A stretch of 64,000 bases of DNA from Ephydatia muelleri. Lineage: Eukaryota; Porifera; Demospongiae; Spongillida; Spongillidae. The position numbers were made by a program, and so were the translations under genes. Below the pieces are notes generated by a model that saw nothing but the letters and a program-made list of their open reading frames with translations, searched no databases and had not been told where the DNA came from. Shown here piece after piece: positions 25,267 to 36,639 of the stretch. The stretch covers positions 23,261,253 through 23,325,252 of the forward strand of contig JABACO010000001.1 of assembly GCA_013339895.1 (NCBI GenBank), given 5' to 3'. Position 1 is the first letter of the stretch, and each line of letters opens with the position of its first letter.

Positions 25267-25756
25267 GCAGCCCCTATGTCATTAAGGAGCCACCAGCCCC
25301 ACCCCCACTTAAGGGGCTAGCCAACCATAGATGTTAAGTTTATGAGCCAACTCCTTCAAAGCTCCACATTGCAAGGCCAGACAGCAGCCCCGCATAGCCA
25401 TCCAACGCCATGCAGAGCCACCAGCCCACTCGCAGTACCTATGGAACCACCTGCCTATATCACGAACCACCAGCTAACCAATGGGGTCACCCTCCACAAT
25501 ACTAGTGGAGCTACCAGCTTTCTCACTGCAAATGGGGTTGGCAGCACCCACAAATTCAGGGTTGCTGTTGACTCGCATGTACCAAGGAAAGCCACACATG
25601 CCCCCTCCCATCTAACACTACACTGACCAGTGGACCTCACTGCAAATGGACGTACATACAGTACCTGCTGGGTCCAGCAACCCCCTACTAAAATTCAAGG
25701 GGCCAATGAGACCAATCAAGCCATCCCCACACAGCAGAACCACCAGACCTGGCCCA

Positions 25757-26752
25757 TCATTGCAAGTGTTTACCATTGTCTGCACATGCATCCTCAGCCT
25801 CAGGCAGGAGGAAATGGATCTCCCCATCAGTGGGAGGGTTAGGGATAGCAACTGAAGATCCAGGCACCTGACTGCAGAGAGGTGCCAACAGCAGAGCTGG
25901 CCTCAGTGATCCCCTGGGGGCTGGGACACACATTATCACTCTTGGTTGGGTCATGGTCACTTTTTCAAACAGGTACTGGGACCGCTGGAGGGACAACCCT
26001 TTTGGCTTTATAATAGGTGGCGTGTCTTACACTTTCACACCAGGTCTGAGCATGTCGATCTTGGTGGAATTTGTGACTGATGACATGACCCTTATCTCCA
26101 TTACACCGGGGTGCTCCCTGTCAAATTCAAATGTATGGGAATGCCCAAATGCACTCAGAGGCTGAAACCACTGGCCCAAGAAGACGTTCCACTCATAGTA
26201 CTGCCAGTTTTGGTACAGTTGTGGCACGCATTCAACATCTTGGCCACACTTGCATACACACTTGACAAGGTCGGCCATATTGTCTATGTGGTCCTGTCGT
26301 CTGTAGTGCTTCTTTAAGAGGCCAAAATAGGAGTCCGGCCAAAACTTGGTATGTCCAGGTAGCATTTAATCCTGTCATGCAGACCAGTTATCACTCTCCA
26401 AGCCATGTACCACAGCATGGTGGTGTTTTTGTTCTGCCCCCTGTACAATTGTCAGCCTGTAGGGTTACTCTCCTCTCTCCCAGTCCATGCAGGTGGAAAA
26501 AGGCATGCACCAGGCTGACCACCACCACGGCCCCCTTGCCCACATGCTCTGCCTCGTCTATCAGGAAGAACACCTGATGACACAATGGCTCACAGCACAC
26601 TCCAAAAACATGGACCTTGCGGGCTGTCCTGAAGTAAAAGGTTCCCCTCTGCTGGGAGCTGTAGGGGAGGGACACCTGTTGGAAATCAGTTTGTTGTACT
26701 GTGCACAGCATGTGGCAACGATTATGCCAGCTATCCTGCCCTGTCCCTGCAC
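25757..26752 (-). pseudogene. Transposase-like C-terminal region, broken
   Basis: Read on the minus strand from an acceptor at about 26,753 (...cctgtgcag). Successive blocks are TDFQQVSLPYSSQQRGTFYF, RKVHVFGVCCE, FLIDEAEHVGKGA, VSLVHAFFHLHGLGE and LQADNC. After a one-base slip in a G run near 26,448 come QNKN and WRVITGLHDRIK. After a second slip near 26,355 come LPGHTKFWPDSYFGLL and, past an in-frame TAA at 26,027, PKGLSLQRSQYLFEKV. This block order (DFxQQ, DNC-GQNKN, GHTKF-PD) belongs to a family of uncharacterised transposon proteins common in cnidarians, sponges and molluscs; the aspartates are candidate catalytic residues. Two frameshifts and one stop indicate a dead copy or sequence errors. 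Confidence 0.7.
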
Positions 26753-26781
26753 AGGAAGAAAAAACACAAAACGCCTCCTGT

Positions 26782-26926
26782 CACAGGTGACGGGTCAGGT
26801 GGTGTTGCAGGTGACGGGTCAGGTGGTATTGCAGGTGACGGGTCAGGTGGTGTCACAGGTGACGGGTCAGGTGGTGTCACAGGTGACGGGTCAGGTGGTG
26901 TTGCAGGTGACGGGTCAGGTGGTGTT
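26782..26926. repeat. 24-bp minisatellite, about 6 copies
   Basis: Unit CAGGTGACGGGTCAGGTGGT plus four variable bases (gttg, attg, gtca). Confidence 0.95.
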
Positions 26927-27404
26927 GATGCATGTTATCACCATAGTTGCTCTGTGGTGATTTATGTGTCTGTGGGAACAAAACATGTGTGTTGACTGAC
27001 ATGGTTGCCATGACACCTGCTCATCTGTCAACAGACTAAGGATGGGAGGGCATGCATTACACAGCAATGTCATGGCAAGTGACCTACACAAGTAACCACT
27101 TTGTCATGTGACCTGACCTTTCCCTCCCTCCCTTTCTCCTCCCCAGGATACAAGAGTTAGATGCACACTCCGAAGTGTGTACCTCAACCCCATAAGGCCC
27201 CTCCCCTTCCTCCTCTTCCTCCACTCCCCCCTCCTCCCCCAAGAAGGCACCCTTTGAAATCACCCCATCCGTTGCCAAGGGGAGAAGCCCCTCCCCTAGT
27301 CCTCCCAGGCCTTGGGGCAGCACCTCCTCCCTGATCCCGCCCTCATCCTGAGAGGAGACAAGAAGGCTGTCCCCTGACAGGGTGAGGAAATCTTACAGGT
27401 CAAT

Positions 27405-28714
27405 GTAACTCACAGCCCCCTCACCCCCTTCAAGATCATCTCCAAGGTGTGTACTGGTCCACCTCATCACCTCATTACATCACCACATTATCACCTCATC
27501 ATCATGTGTCATCCTCCCACATCACTGTCACTACCACTATTATTTCATTAAATATTTTGTGCATTTACACATCTCGTGTTACTCTAATTATTGCACTACT
27601 CCCCACTTAATCCCAGACCAACCTCACTCAGTTCAGCCACTCCCCTGTTGAGGTCCATCGTTCCCAGGGGGACATCCAGTGGCTTTACGAGGTGCTTCTG
27701 GACACTGCCCCCCAAGAGGGTGGTGCCTCCTCTCAAGCCTCCCATCTCATTGGACGCCACTGTGTCTGAATTCCAAAGGTTTCTTTCCAGAATAGCAGCT
27801 CACAAGGTGCTAAGCCTCTCCCCCAAAGCCACACCCCTCTCGTGCATTCCCTTCCTTAGGTAATAAAAAGAGACATCACATATTTGTGGTATTTCTCTCA
27901 GGAACAGTTGAGTATATCACACCATCACATGTGCACTCATCATAGCATCACATATGCACTTACCACACCATCACATAGGCACTCACCATACCAACACATG
28001 TGCACTCATCACACCATCACAGTCTGTATACACATGATCATGTGACTGACTGCTCTCACATCAACCTGTCTGTTGTCACTGCATGACCATGTGATCCTGC
28101 CATGTTACCTCCTGTTCTGTCATGTGACCACCACATCATTCATGTTACCATGCCTCTGCTTTCATGTGACCACCCTTCTACCTCAGGAGATGAGAACATT
28201 GAGGGCAAATCGTAGTGTGTCCCAGGACATAGTCCAGTTCAAACCATTAAGAGTGGTCCCCTGGTGGCCACTAAGGTGGGTGTGGGTGAGAGGAGTGGGT
28301 AGGGAAGGGGCAAACTATTGGGGAGGGGGAGGGAAAAGAGAAGGAACAAAGGAGGGCTACTAAGTCCGTACCTCCCCCCCCTCTCTCTCCTATAGGATTA
28401 CCTGGTGTCTCTTGAACACCACCTACTAGGTCTGGCCTTACATATGGAGCAGTCCACCAGATTGAAGAGTTCTACAGGTCAGTGTGACCACGCCCACATG
28501 CCACATCTTATCTGACCACTCCCCTTTCCTGTCCACCACCAGAGAAGACAGTTCATTGGTTCTGTGCTCTTAGTGAGTCTGAACCTGCTAACACCTACCT
28601 AAAGGTTGCCATGGGCAACCTTGCTCAGACCTACGAATCTGTGGAGGGGCATCAGATAGACACAGATGACACGCTGTTTATACAGAGCCTACAGATTATG
28701 TGAAGGCAGCACAG
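27405..28714 (+). pseudogene. Sorting-nexin-like PX/BAR gene fragment
   Basis: Exon-like pieces in order on the plus strand. A short one ends PLTPFKIISK at 27,446 (donor GTGTGT). 27,617-27,859 carries NLTQFSHSPVEVHRSQGDIQ and WLYEVLLDT, then in another frame RVVPPLKPP and FQRFLSRIAAHKVLSLSP. That is the PX order: strand, the R/K-DFxWL-like site, PPL-P, and the closing helix RFLxRIxxHxVL. 28,396-28,477 carries DYLVSLEHHLLGLALHM. 28,543-28,714 carries LSESEPANTYLKVAMGNLA and ends YVKAAQ after another shift, resembling a BAR-type helical region. PX domains bind phosphoinositides on endosomes. At least two frameshifts point to a pseudogene. It lies wholly between the inverted repeats of the 8.3-kb element. 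Which nexin it is cannot be said. Confidence 0.55.
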
Positions 28715-29204
28715 GTGTGTGGAATGGTAGTCATGGTTATCTCCTCATGCCAGCAAAGCATCTCACAACACCCCGATGGGTTCGCCAAAGGTACACATGG
28801 AATACTTTGTATGTGCCAAAATATTGAGTGTCTGTACAGCCAAATCAAATTAAGGGATTCATGTAATTTGTGTTACGATGTTGTACTTGCATTGCTGCAG
28901 TATTATTGTTACATATTCAGGGATTTACTGCAACAGGGAGTGGTTAATTGGAATATATTGGGGATGGGCAAAAGTAAGTCTTCCTTTCGTACCATTAAAT
29001 GGCATGCCATGTAGGTTTATTAAATGGTGTTGACCAATTGACAGAACGGTAAGTGACATGGCACATGTAAACCAATGGTTCAGATGTTATAAGAAGTATT
29101 TAATGGTGTGCATCCTATAAATATTTGTAGCAACTGCATGGCTGGAAACCATGAGTGTTACTGACAAATGTTACCATTGCTGCCTATTCAATCCTTCCTG
29201 TCTG

Positions 29205-29231
29205 CCCCCCCCCCCCCCCCCCCCCCCCCCC
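29205..29231. repeat. Poly-C run
   Basis: An uninterrupted run of about 27 C residues. Confidence 0.95.
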
Positions 29232-29373
29232 TTCTGCTGATTACAATTAATAGTTAAGGGATTAGTAATTTAAAAACATTTAAAAGCATTCATGTACAGA
29301 CTGGCTGCACCTAGAAAGGATGGCTATATAGTTCTGCAAGAACTGGACAGGATGGAGAAGAGCAATTTATGAT

Positions 29374-29466
29374 GCCAGTTGGTAGAATGCAGCCATTGCT
29401 TCAATCATCTCCAAGCTCATAAGACTTAATGTCATTGAACTCATGTTTCTTTGTTTCTGTCACTGT
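29374..29466. repeat. Direct repeat shared with 30,579-30,672
   Basis: About 93 bp (ccagttggtagaatgcagcc ... tttctgtcact) present twice in the same orientation, differing at a few bases. The second copy overlaps the end of the transposase N-terminal exon. Confidence 0.9.
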
Positions 29467-29531
29467 GTAATCTGAACAAAACAATCATGTTTGCGATGGG
29501 ATTTCAGCTTCCCACTTCATAAGCTGAGACA

Positions 29532-29910
29532 TGCTGTGTGAGTGTGTGTGTGTTGTGTGTGTGTGTTGTGTGTGTGTGTTGTGTGTGTGTGTGTGTGTGT
29601 GTGTTGTGTGTGTGTGACACCTGCAAATAACCTCCCTCTGATCCTATCTTAATTTGGATGTTTGTACAAGTAACAAAGGCACAATGTCATGAATTTGGTT
29701 GTGCGGCAAGACCATTGCCCCATGCACCAGCATACATACATGTATGTGTGTGTGTGTGTGTGTGTGTGTTGTGTGTGTGTGTGTGTGACACCTGCAAATA
29801 ACCTCCCTCTGATCCTATCTTATAATTTGGATGTTTGTACAAGTAACAAAGGCACAATGTCATGAATTTGGTTGTGTGGCAAGACCATTGCCCCATGCAC
29901 CCAGCATATG
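29532..29910. repeat. TG microsatellites inside a tandem duplication
   Basis: Two TG-rich runs (about 29,532-29,617 and 29,743-29,788), each followed by the same roughly 110-bp unique segment starting gacacctgcaaataacctcc. This is a local tandem duplication. Confidence 0.9.
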
Positions 29911-30637
29911 TACATGTATGTGCTGAAAAACCTCTCTTCCATGCAAGTGAACAACATGTATTTGCGAAGGGGTAAAAAATCCACACTTTGCTACATGGTG
30001 TATGGGCTGATCTGCAAATATATATGTTACGCTGCATGCACCTTTGTGCAAATATAGCTGTGACATCATTTTGCTGGTTGCCCTAGGTAATAGTTGTGTC
30101 CTGGAAGGTCATAGTACATGTGTGTTACTTGTGATTGTGTGGGATGCGTCAATGAAGCACCATTTTCATTCCCAGACCCGTGTCACAGCAGCAGATGGAG
30201 GACATCACCATTCCATCTGCAGTACAATTAGACCAGTCCAGTCATTTCACAACAGTGATAATATCAATATCAATCACATTATACACAGACAGCATATAAG
30301 CAGAATAGCAAGAGGTGGTTCTGAACATACAACATGTATAGGGTTTACAAAACTACAACACTGGCGGTCTCACTGAACAGAAGTCACACTATATTTGCTG
30401 ACTGAAAGCAACCTGTTATGAAGCATGTTACATGTACATGTACGATACAAACACACAAGATCACATAACAGGTCAAATGTGATGGAGCGAAGTACTCACG
30501 TATGATTTGAGAGTGAATCCATCACCCAACTGCTAACAACAACAGCGGCATCCACAAGCCCTTCTGATGGGGGTGTTGTGCCAGTTGGTAGAATGCAGCC
30601 ATTGCTTCAATCACCTCCAAGCTCATAAGACTTAATG

Positions 30638-31261
30638 TCATTGAACTCGTGTTTCTTTGTTTCTGTCACTGTCATAGTTCTTGATAAACTTGACCACTGT
30701 CAGCTTATCCAATTGAGACAGGGCATGGTGGGGTGCCCTGCCACTGTTGCCATGGGCATTTAGGACAATGTCTGAGCCAGAGCACATCTCCTGCTTCCAT
30801 TGCTGTAGTGTACGGTAAGTGATATTAACGACAGCACAGAAGGCCTTCATGCATATGGGGGTAGACCAGTCAAGGCGATAATGGTATACATTTCGAGAAC
30901 CCAAGTTGTCTTGAACTAGAGCCAGCATTCCAAGAACAACAGCCTTTCTGGTTTTCTTGTTCAATGCAGCTAAGGAATGTGCTCTGATTTGGGCCAAGTC
31001 ATGATACTTCATTAGACAGCTGTGTTTGCAGCATCCTCCTTTGGTAAGGAAGACATTGAGTACATTGCTTACTTTGGCCACCCCCCCATCACCACTATCA
31101 CCACTATCACTTTCATTGCCATCACAGCTACACATATCACCATCACTGGTACACCTATCACCACGATCACTTTCGTCACCATTACTGCTACATGTACCCC
31201 AATCTTGGCTACAATCACTGCTATCTCCATGCATCACCGCGATCACTATCGTCGCCATCAC
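30638..31261 (-). pseudogene. Transposase-like N-terminal exon
   Basis: An open minus-strand frame of 207 codons. After an acidic Asp/Ser/Gly-rich head it reads FLTKGGCCKHSCLMKYHDLA (cysteine cluster), RAHSLAALNKKTRKAVVLGM, CMKAFCAVVNITYRTLQQW, and HGNSGRAPHHAL followed by VVKFIKNY. The pattern CCKxxC, then the AF/I/LxxW block, then HGNxGRxPxHAL is the N-terminal signature of the same uncharacterised transposon protein family as the C-terminal piece at 25.8-26.8 kb, on the same strand. The expected continuation after FIKNY is replaced by the 93-bp repeated segment and a stop, so the middle of the protein is missing or lies in unrecognised exons. A further acidic open frame (31,562-31,221) in another frame may be the original N-terminus. 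Confidence 0.65.
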
Positions 31262-31969
31262 TGCTACCCCCCATCACCACCGGCATCACGTTCGCCACCT
31301 CTTGCATCCATACAGCCAAAGCTACGACCACCATCACTGCAAAAATCGTCCACACCCATACAGACGCTGGTTTCACTTTCATTTTCTCCAACCTCTCCAA
31401 TCCGCCCGATTCTTGCACGTCATCGTCAGTGTGCGGGGCGAGCTCTCCGTCGCTCGCGTCGAGTACTTCCATATCGTCCATAACACGCGGAAAATCACGT
31501 GAAAGCGTACGCAAATTGGCCTTTAGTAAATTGGTTGTGTGCCTCCTTTCTCTTGGTTGCACATCTATATAATATTACGGCAATCCGCATGTAGTAATAC
31601 AACAAATACTGTATTCGGCTACCATGCTCGAGAGACTGCATGCAAATATTGCATGCAGACGATAGGCGCGTAGCCTGAAAGTTTCGCGGAAGACGTTTAC
31701 TCAGTTAGAAGTAGCGAGAATGGGACAATGGAAAGTGTTGGTTCTGCACACGTTACCCTGCGGAGCGAAAATTGCTTCAGCACCTAGCTAGGCCTAGCTA
31801 ATGGATTCTGAATCTAATCTTTTATTAGTCCCGCCCGCCTGTGACCACATCTTTCATAAAGTCTGACTAACGTCTTGCATGCTCAGCAACGCTCTCGATG
31901 TGTAACTGTGTAACAGCATTTATGCGTGCATATTAAAAATAACATTCAGTGCATTCATTAAGACTCATT

Positions 31970-32330
31970 GAGATGTGGAATCCCACACCGGTTTCGAACA
32001 AAGAATGGTGGAAACTAGCTGGAAATGTGCTTTAACTTTGAAAACGAATATCTTATCGAACTGGATACTTTTAAGTACCACACAGGCTTCTCTAAGCGGA
32101 AACCGAATTTGAGGCAATGCCGACACTCTTGCTGGGAGAGACTCGGGTTTGGAACCCCTGGGCTGTAGGTAACAACTCCTGTATTTTCCACAGGAAGTGG
32201 ATCTAAGAGACAATATTGAATTTTGACATAGAGAGATGGTGTGGCATCATGTGGTGAAAATAGGAAGTCGACAGCATTCACCGTTCGACGATTCACGTGT
32301 CACGAAGCCAAAATACAATTCAGGTTCCCA
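31970..32330. repeat. Degenerate extra copy of the terminal repeat
   Basis: Just inside the right inverted repeat, this stretch resembles that repeat in the same orientation. Shared short blocks include aaaccgaatttgaggcaatg versus aaaccgaatttgaagcgatt, cgggtttggaac versus cgggtttgaacc, and tggtgtggcatcatgtggtgaaaatagga. It suggests a doubled, diverged end. Confidence 0.5.
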
Positions 32331-32368
32331 AGCTACGTAATTCGCAATAAATCACGTGATAACATTGT

Positions 32369-32824
32369 CCAGCCCACAGGATGTAGTTGAATATTCATGT
32401 ACTTCGGTGAATGGAAGCGGTTAGCGCACGTTTAACGGCGCGATTCGAGCGGGAAATTTGTACTTACTTTGTACAGCTGTATCTCCGTAACGGATGAGAT
32501 AAAAATTAACGAACAGAACAAATCGAAAGGTATAGGACCTCTCTATCTACAAACCGAATTTGAAGCGATTTGATTACTCCTACCTAAAGTTATGGCGGGT
32601 TTGAACCTGGTCGGGTATCGAAGATTGCAATACTGGTATGGAGCAAGTGAAAGACTCCAAAATGTATTTTACCATAGATAAATGGTGTGGTATGAACTGT
32701 TGAAAATAGAACGTCAATAGCGTTTAGCGTTCTGGAGATATAGAGATTCAAACAAGAAGCATTTTTATAACACGACTATTTTATAATGTTATAAAACATA
32801 GGAAGTTTTCTCGGAAACTGACCC
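32369..32824. repeat. Right terminal inverted repeat of the 8.3-kb element
   Basis: About 456 bp, reverse complement of 24,534-24,997. It ends ...TTTTCTCGGAAACTGACCC and is followed by ATAT. Confidence 0.9.
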
Positions 32825-32828
32825 ATAT

Positions 32829-34177
32829 AGTGATCAAAATCAACAATCCAATTTCTCTGAGGTTGGGAACGGCTCCATTAGTACTGTCTCCACAGATAGC
32901 CCAGTAGTCCAATTTTCCTTTCCTCCTATTTCGTTGGGAACTAAACCAAGTTGCCTATTTTTGTTTCCTTTGCTCGATCGTGCGTCGTCACCTCCACTAA
33001 TGACCAACACGTGCAAAACTTAAAACCGAGCATGCGCAGATAATGATATCAAAATTAATTGCTCAAATAGGCCTACAGGCTACACCCGCTAGAAATAGTC
33101 ACAGATGTAGGTATCAGAAGTTTACAATGATTATAGGGATCCAATAACTTACCTGTGAGTACGCGACTCGGTCGAGGTAATTATAGTAGCCACACTCATA
33201 TGAATGCGTTTTCATGGGTGTGGTTAAAACGGCCTATATTCCTATTTATTGCGCACTATCGTAATTTACGGGCTAAACTGCTGCTCGCGATATGGGTGCG
33301 GTACGCACCCGATACTTAGCCCCAACAATACCCATCTGCACACTGCACTGGACATTGACATATCTAGGTACGAGTATGTATATTGGTCCGCACACGTGCA
33401 TGTCTGGATATGTATCTGCATACCATGGCGTGGGCAAACTCTGCATATTACTGCATACGATACTATGTCACGCAGTGCTTCGCACGCGATCGGAGATCAA
33501 TACAAGCTATCGATGCGCCATGCATCTATAAATTATCAGTGAGCATGCGATAAAACAATCTTACATCTAACATACATGCACATGTTCTTTTTTAGCTCCT
33601 ACACGGTCTCACCAATTTATCGATGCATAACATGTGACATGATTACAATGCCGCGTTTTTGTTACGAGTGCAAAACGCACGCTCTCCATTAACTTGTACT
33701 CTTGTATGTAACCGCGGATACTCCTGTATAGCTGCACGTGATACCATCATATACAATTAACCTTATATTGAAACACACATATTCTCTCATCGTAGTATTG
33801 CATTAAAACACATACACATATCCCTGTAAGTAGAGATACTATGGAGAGGATCATTACATCATTAGGGACAAATACTGACACACAATGGCTTCCGGAGTAC
33901 ATGTAGCATGTGTAGTGAAGTTAAAAAGAACCTCTTGAGAGATACAGTCGTTCATGACCAAATATAAACCTCCAGTTTATCATATTCAAACACAATTGAT
34001 GACGAAAGTGACTTCCAAACAACACCGCTACGAACTCTGATGATTGTGTCCATGATCCTTTTGACTTCTGTGCTGTTGTCTTGTGAGTTGCTTCACAGAT
34101 TCCTACCCAGGCACTTGCAAAAGATTGTTGACTATATTAACTGTTACTACACTATTTGTAGTCCAACAAGAGTGATC
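32829..34177. other. No gene recognised
   Basis: Only short frames. No repeat stands out. Confidence 0.4.
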
Positions 34178-34350
34178 CACAGGAAAAATACGCGTCGAAT
34201 CACTTTATGATTTTCAAATGATTTGTCACCGGCTTACATTCTGTTACAGAATGTTTACATTATGTTACAGTCTGTAAACATTCTGTAACAGAATGTAAGT
34301 GACAAATCATTTGAAAATCATAAAGTGATTCGACGCGTTTTATTCCTGTG
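34178..34350. mobile_element. MITE family 1 (near-palindromic), copy 2
   Basis: About 173 bp, arms ACAGGAAAAATACGCGTCG and AATCACTTTATGATTTTC with near-perfect reverse complement at the right end. Central TGTTACAGAATGTTTACA units occur in both orientations. Same family as 20,440-20,617. Confidence 0.85.
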
Positions 34351-35014
34351 CATGATGTTGTCTTTTCATTGGCAGAAATAATGTCCCACAAATTAAACTC
34401 TCGCTTTTTTCTATACATGTGTATAGCAGCGTTCTTATATAGTGATGTTTTCAGTCTCAATGTGGTTATGCTACTCATACTCCACAGCAAGGAACAACTC
34501 AAAGGTTAAGCACTTCCGCGTTGCGAGAAAACGTTCTTGTAAAACAACTTCCGCGAATTTGACGACCGTATAGGCTTCTTCTCTGAACAATTAATATGTT
34601 GTTGACTACAAAACCATTAACGGTTTAGCTCAGTCTTTGTATGCAATAGCAGCTGTTGTGCAAAATTGCGCTGATGCCCTCGAAAGAGTTAATGGGCTAT
34701 GCCATCTAATGATGCGAATCAGTTGGGTTAGCTTGGATATCCGCTATTCATTGTCCATGGTTACCGTCAGTCCTGCTGCACGATCAATAATCGGACTCGC
34801 CCATCCATTCTTGTTAATGCAGTGAGTGAAATTGGCCGGTGCCAGCTAGCTAATTAATTTGCATAGCATCAAAGATGTGTCTGCGCTTAATTATACCTCG
34901 ATCTCTGCATGAAGCTGATAAAATAGAAAATACAATTAAACAAAGGAGGTTGGGATCACAAAAATACACACAAGTCAGCATTTTTAGCATTCGATTAGAA
35001 ATGTAGTCTTCTGA

Positions 35015-35326
35015 CTAGGCAGCTGCTGGTCTCCTGTTGCACGTGTATTCCACCACCAACCTCCTCTTTCCCGAGACTGGGGGACATGGAGTGCTCCCAA
35101 AAGCACTTTCATGCACTTTGCAGGACGCCTGTCCCAAACATAGTCGTTCCACAACGCTCCTCCCACTACCAGCATCACAGCTCCCAAAAGCATGGCTAAG
35201 ACACTCACCCTGCAAAGTGATGGGGTTACCATAAGACACCCAATCGATGCTACTGATTGTATTTCCATGGTGACAGTGCAAAGAAACAAAAGGAGAGGCA
35301 GCAGTTTGCTGTTGTTCAGAATCCAC
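35015..35326 (-). CDS. SUEL-type (rhamnose-binding) lectin domain
   Basis: About 100 residues with the SUEL lectin order: LQGECLSHAFGSCDAG, then RLCLGQASCKVHESAFGS, CPPVSGKRRLVVEYTC and a stop at about 35,015. The CxGxxxCxV and KxLxVxYxC positions are present. SUEL domains bind rhamnose or galactose and normally sit in secreted proteins. The domain is in the same frame as the GH78-like exon on its left side in coding order (35,348-36,335) and is separated from its end by one TAA and about 20 bases. It could be a C-terminal module cut off by a nonsense change, or an exon reached by alternative splicing. Confidence 0.75.
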   Translation of the reverse strand: MDSEQQQTAASPFVSLHCHHGNTISSIDWVSYGNPITLQGECLSHAFGSCDAGSGRSVVERLCLGQASCKVHESAFGSTPCPPVSGKRRLVVEYTCNRRPAAA

Positions 35327-35344
35327 ACACCTCCTCTCTAATGG

Positions 35345-36335
35345 TTACTGTCCCTTCACAGTGAAGCTATACCGACCGGGAAGGACGTTCAACTTGATGG
35401 CATCCAGCTCCGACACCCACTCCCCTCCCTGCAGCCCTCTCACACCACCTCCCAGGTACACCCGATCACTCCAGACACCTCGATGCTGCCCCTCCCACAC
35501 ACTCAGCTGACCCTTACCATGGGCTGGGAGGTAGACCACACCAACACTACCCACTGGAACACTCACGTTTACAGTGATGGAGCTAAACTTGAAGTCATCC
35601 CCCAAAACTTCATCACCAGACCTGCACTGCACACTCACCACCATCCACCTGGTCTGCCCTTGGCACACTACTCCACCCCACATGGCCTCATCCGTGGGTA
35701 CCACACACGTGTTCTTCCCTATACACAGCTTCTCCACCAATGGCTGCTGCACAACCTCCAAGGCCAGGTCACTCCTATTCACCAGGGAGAGGACGGGAAG
35801 AAGGAACTTGGTCCCAATGATGCCTGCTGTGATGTGGGTGTGGTCACTGCCCACAAACTGGTTGAGGAAGTTAGCAACGACAGTGTCATAAGAGTCTGCA
35901 GGAACGATGCCCAGGTAGAGTGGAAGGACGTAAGTGATCTGGAGCCCACTGGAGTAGGACTGTCCATTGAAGAAGGCCTTATTGAAGGAAGCACTCTGCG
36001 TGGTGAACATGGAGGTCAGGGTGGCTACGTCGTTCTGTTGTCCCAGTGCCTGGGCCAGCTCCAAGGTCTGCTTCACATTGAGGAGGAAGCTGAAGGCCGA
36101 GGTGAAGCTGACGCTCACTTTTGGCTGGGGAGGAGGTGGTACCCAGTCACCATAGTAACCATACATGTTGCCAATACCACTGGATGGGATGGTGGAGAGC
36201 ATGAACTGTACATAGGCCATCACAGAGGGGTACAATGCCTTGGCTGTGACTAGGTCGCCATAGTAATGGTAGAGTGCCCAGACCAGCTGTGGAAAGGCAG
36301 CACCCCAAGAAGGGTCAGCAGGGCGAGTCCCATAT
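35345..36335 (-). CDS. GH78 alpha-L-rhamnosidase-like exon with partial SUEL lectin, internally shortened
   Basis: Exon from an acceptor (...ccacacttacag) before 36,335 to a TAA at 35,345-35,347. It opens YGTRPADPSWGAAFPQLVW, then YGYYGDWVPPP, LGIVPAD and DHTHITAGIIGTKFLLPVL. This is the six-hairpin catalytic domain order of glycoside hydrolase family 78, which removes terminal L-rhamnose. After LALEVVQQ the expected segment (YPSWGYM to TTLWExW, which carries the general-base region) is absent. The sequence passes straight to EKLCIGKNTCVV ... RWMVVSVQC, the second half of a SUEL lectin, and then to a beta-sandwich ending PGRYSFTVKGQ. The exon joins in phase to 39,402. Enzyme activity is unlikely if the gap is real; a collapsed assembly is the alternative. 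Confidence 0.75.
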
Positions 36336-36639
36336 CTGTAAGTGTGGAGAGAGAGAGAGAGAGAGGGGACATGGGATGGAACAATGGAACCTCTGTTACT
36401 TGGGAGGGATCAAAGTAAGCCTATATAAATACCTATCAGCACACTGTACGGTACCACACATGATCTACCTGTCAAATATAAGGTAATAGTTTAGTAAATG
36501 CGGTGTGAGTGTCATTTTTGCTATAGTAAACATGAAGCTCACATTTGCTACAGCGGAAATGTCGCACTACCAGATACTTACCCCAATGTTTACGCTACAT
36601 TTGACAACTGTTCAGCAAGTTCATGCATGTACAAGTACC

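Larger units (their letters stand above)
24534..32824. mobile_element. 8.3-kb DNA transposon with long inverted repeats
   Basis: The element is delimited by inverted repeats that begin GGGTCAGTTTCCGAGAAAA on the left (24,534) and end with its reverse complement on the right (32,824). The direct repeat ATAT flanks both sides (24,530-24,533 and 32,825-32,828), read as a 4-bp target duplication. Total 8,291 bp. Minus-strand pieces of a transposase-like protein lie at both sides of the interior, and plus-strand sorting-nexin-like exons lie between them. The transposase frames are broken, so this copy is probably not autonomous. The alternative, two separate solo ends from different insertions, is less likely given the matching flanks. 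Confidence 0.75.

Noticed and set aside
35345..35347. Programmed read-through of the TAA between the GH78-like exon and the SUEL domain
   Set aside because: TAA is the least leaky stop and the following CCA TTA only partly resembles a known read-through context. Damage or alternative splicing is simpler, given the missing catalytic segment.
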